Shown here: one piece after another, positions 62,562 to 64,000 of the stretch | Layout of the letters: the number at the start of each line of letters is the position of its first letter | Numbering within the stretch: position 1 is the stretch's first letter | Assembly (NCBI RefSeq): GCF_019297835.1 | Contig: NZ_CP079203.1 | Location: forward strand, 1,151,001-1,215,000 | Source: Sphingomonas sanguinis | GTDB lineage: Bacteria; Pseudomonadota; Alphaproteobacteria; Sphingomonadales; Sphingomonadaceae | DNA: 64,000 bases | Direction: 5' to 3' | Program-made: the position numbers and the translations under genes | The notes under the pieces: generated by a model | What the model was told of the DNA's origin: nothing | The model's input: the letters and a program-made list of their open reading frames with translations, nothing else | Databases searched by the model: none

Positions 62562-64000
62562 TTACCCCGCCAGCGCCTTCTTCAACAAATCATTCACCAC
62601 CGCCGGGTTGGCCTTGCCGCCCATCGCCTTCATCGTCTGACCGACGAAGAACCCAAACAGCGCTTCCTTACCACCACGGTACTGGCCCAGCTGGTTCGGA
62701 TTCTTCTCCAGAACCTCGGCGATCACCGCCTCGATCGCGCCGGTGTCGCTGGTCTGCTTGAGGCCCCGCTCCTCGACGATCTTGGACGGGCCATCGCCGG
62801 TTTCCAGCATGATCTCGAACACCTGCTTCGACAGGCTGCCCGACAGCGTGCCGTCGGCGACCAGCGCCAGCAATTCCGCCGCCTGCGCAGGCGAAACCGG
62901 GCTCTGGGTGATGTCCTTGCCCAGCCGGTTGAGCGCGCCGAACAGCTCGGCTGCGACCCAGTTGGCCGCCTGCGCGGGCTTGGCGCTCGTGCCTTCCAGC
63001 GCGTCCAGCAACCCGTCGAACCAGCGCGCCGTCTCGACCTCGGCGGTCAGCACGCCCGCGTTATACGCGGTGAGGCCCAGCGCCTCATACCGGCGACGCT
63101 TGGCGTCGGGCAGTTCGGGCAGGCTGGCGCGGCATTCCTCGAGGAACGCGTCGGTCAGTTCCAGCGGCAACAGGTCGGGATCGGGGAAGTAGCGATAATC
63201 ATGCGCATCTTCCTTCGACCGCATCGAGCGGGTGGTGCCGCTCTCGACGTTGAACAGGCGGGTTTCCTGGACGATCTTGCCGCCGTCCTCCAGCACCGCG
63301 ACCTGCCGCTTGGCCTCATATTCGATCGAGGCCATGACGAAGCGAACCGAGTTGACGTTCTTCGTCTCGGTGCGCGTGCCGAACTCGTCGCCCACCTTGC
63401 GCACCGACACGTTCACGTCGGCGCGCATCGAGCCTTCTTCCATATTGCCGTCGCACGACCCGACATAGCGGAGAATGGCGCGCAGCTTACGGAGATAAGC
63501 CCCTGCTTCGGCGGGCGAACGCATATCGGGGCGGCTGACGATTTCCATCAGCGCCACGCCCGAGCGGTTGAGGTCGACATAGGAGCGCGTCGGATGCTGG
63601 TCGTGCATCAGCTTGCCCGCATCCTGCTCGACATGGATACGCTCGACGCCGATCGACTTGGTCGGGCCGTCGGGGTTCTTCTCGTCCAGGCTGATCTCGA
63701 TCGCGCCCTCACCCACCAGCGGGTGGTAGAGCTGGCTGATCTGATAGCCCTGCGGCAGATCGGCGTAGAAGTAGTTCTTCCGGTCGAAGCGCGACCATTT
63801 GTTGATCTGCGCATCGATCGCCATGCCGGTTCGCACCGCCTGGCGGATGCACTCCATGTTGGGCACGGGCAGCATGCCGGGCATCGCGGCGTCGACCAGT
63901 GAGACCTGGGTGTTGGGCTCTGCGCCGAACGCGGTCGCCGCGCCGGAGAACAGCTTGGCGTTGGTCGTGACCTGGGCATGGACTTCCAGGCCGATCACGA
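62562..64000 (-). CDS. gatB: Asp/Glu-tRNA amidotransferase subunit B, partial
   Basis: The C-terminal ~480 residues are present; the first codons are cut by the window edge. [46 protein letters not shown] and [18 protein letters not shown] are GatB signatures. The C-terminal YqeY-like tail ([24 protein letters not shown]) is intact. It activates mischarged Glu/Asp-tRNA for amidation with GatA/GatC. It ends near the palindromic repeats. Confidence 0.97.
   Translation of the reverse strand, partial: VIGLEVHAQVTTNAKLFSGAATAFGAEPNTQVSLVDAAMPGMLPVPNMECIRQAVRTGMAIDAQINKWSRFDRKNYFYADLPQGYQISQLYHPLVGEGAIEISLDEKNPDGPTKSIGVERIHVEQDAGKLMHDQHPTRSYVDLNRSGVALMEIVSRPDMRSPAEAGAYLRKLRAILRYVGSCDGNMEEGSMRADVNVSVRKVGDEFGTRTETKNVNSVRFVMASIEYEAKRQVAVLEDGGKIVQETRLFNVESGTTRSMRSKEDAHDYRYFPDPDLLPLELTDAFLEECRASLPELPDAKRRRYEALGLTAYNAGVLTAEVETARWFDGLLDALEGTSAKPAQAANWVAAELFGALNRLGKDITQSPVSPAQAAELLALVADGTLSGSLSKQVFEIMLETGDGPSKIVEERGLKQTSDTGAIEAVIAEVLEKNPNQLGQYRGGKEALFGFFVGQTMKAMGGKANPAVVNDLLKKALAG

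Overview
The window is a high-GC chromosomal segment of a sphingomonad-like alphaproteobacterium (Sphingomonas or a close relative, judged from family content, not from a database search). The evidence is three TonB-dependent receptors, exosortase-A-associated hydrolases, a caa3-type oxidase with fused subunits I and III, a Lon/ClpXP/trigger-factor cluster, and many short palindromic intergenic repeats including a GCTTCGACTTCGCTCAG-type repeat. I see no rRNA, CRISPR array, transposase, phage gene or plasmid function. The segment reads as ordinary chromosome with some accessory islands.

Layout. 1-3.4 kb: a cut DUF892 ferritin-like gene, a stress-type SDR, and a small ACP/hydrolase-2/hydrolase-1 operon normally tied to exosortase-A loci, here without an exosortase. 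3.5-9 kb: an M28 peptidase, an RcnB/glycine-zipper envelope protein, a free-methionine-sulfoxide reductase and an Mqo with a Tat-like leader; two copies of a ~197-bp repeat lie here. 9.2-15 kb: an oxidative galactose operon (dgoK, dgoA, galactose dehydrogenase) facing a large TonB receptor. 15.3-16.4 kb: a glycosylasparaginase.

16.6-26.4 kb is an envelope block: MprF (lysyl-phosphatidylglycerol synthase/flippase), a divergent PDZ protein/response regulator/histidine kinase operon, a giant GH18-like/NodB/GT2 protein and a VirJ/AcvB-type protein whose relatives hydrolyse lysyl-PG. 26.4-30.7 kb: PhoD phosphatase divergent from a TonB receptor. 30.7-36.5 kb: SleB hydrolase, HAD phosphatase, an exported protein, a hybrid PAS kinase and a DUF2946 protein. 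36.6-40.8 kb: TonB receptor, PepSY protein and TspO. 40.8-46.3 kb: caa3 oxidase operon (II+cyt c, I+III, small membrane protein, CtaG, tri-haem cytochrome). 46.4-62 kb: EAL protein, tRNA-Val, hupB, lon, M1 peptidase, a ChaA-like antiporter, RibD-like and GNAT proteins, clpX, clpP, a polytopic protein, GT2 and tig. This is the classical tig-clpP-clpX-lon-hupB order with insertions. 61.6-64 kb: tRNA-Leu, two small proline/acid-rich ORFs and gatB (cut).

The most interesting signal is a 16-bp palindrome, ATGAC-N6-GTCAT, found twice between mprF and the PDZ/regulator/kinase operon, once just upstream of the chaA-like gene, and once just upstream of the polytopic protein at 57.4 kb. Its layout matches the known E. 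coli CusR box. I infer a small envelope/cation-stress regulon run by the response regulator in this window. Other points worth checking: an oxidase subunit I with Gln in place of the K-channel Lys, a probable AUA start for the kinase, and a trigger factor with a His/Asp-rich and Lys/Ala-rich tail.
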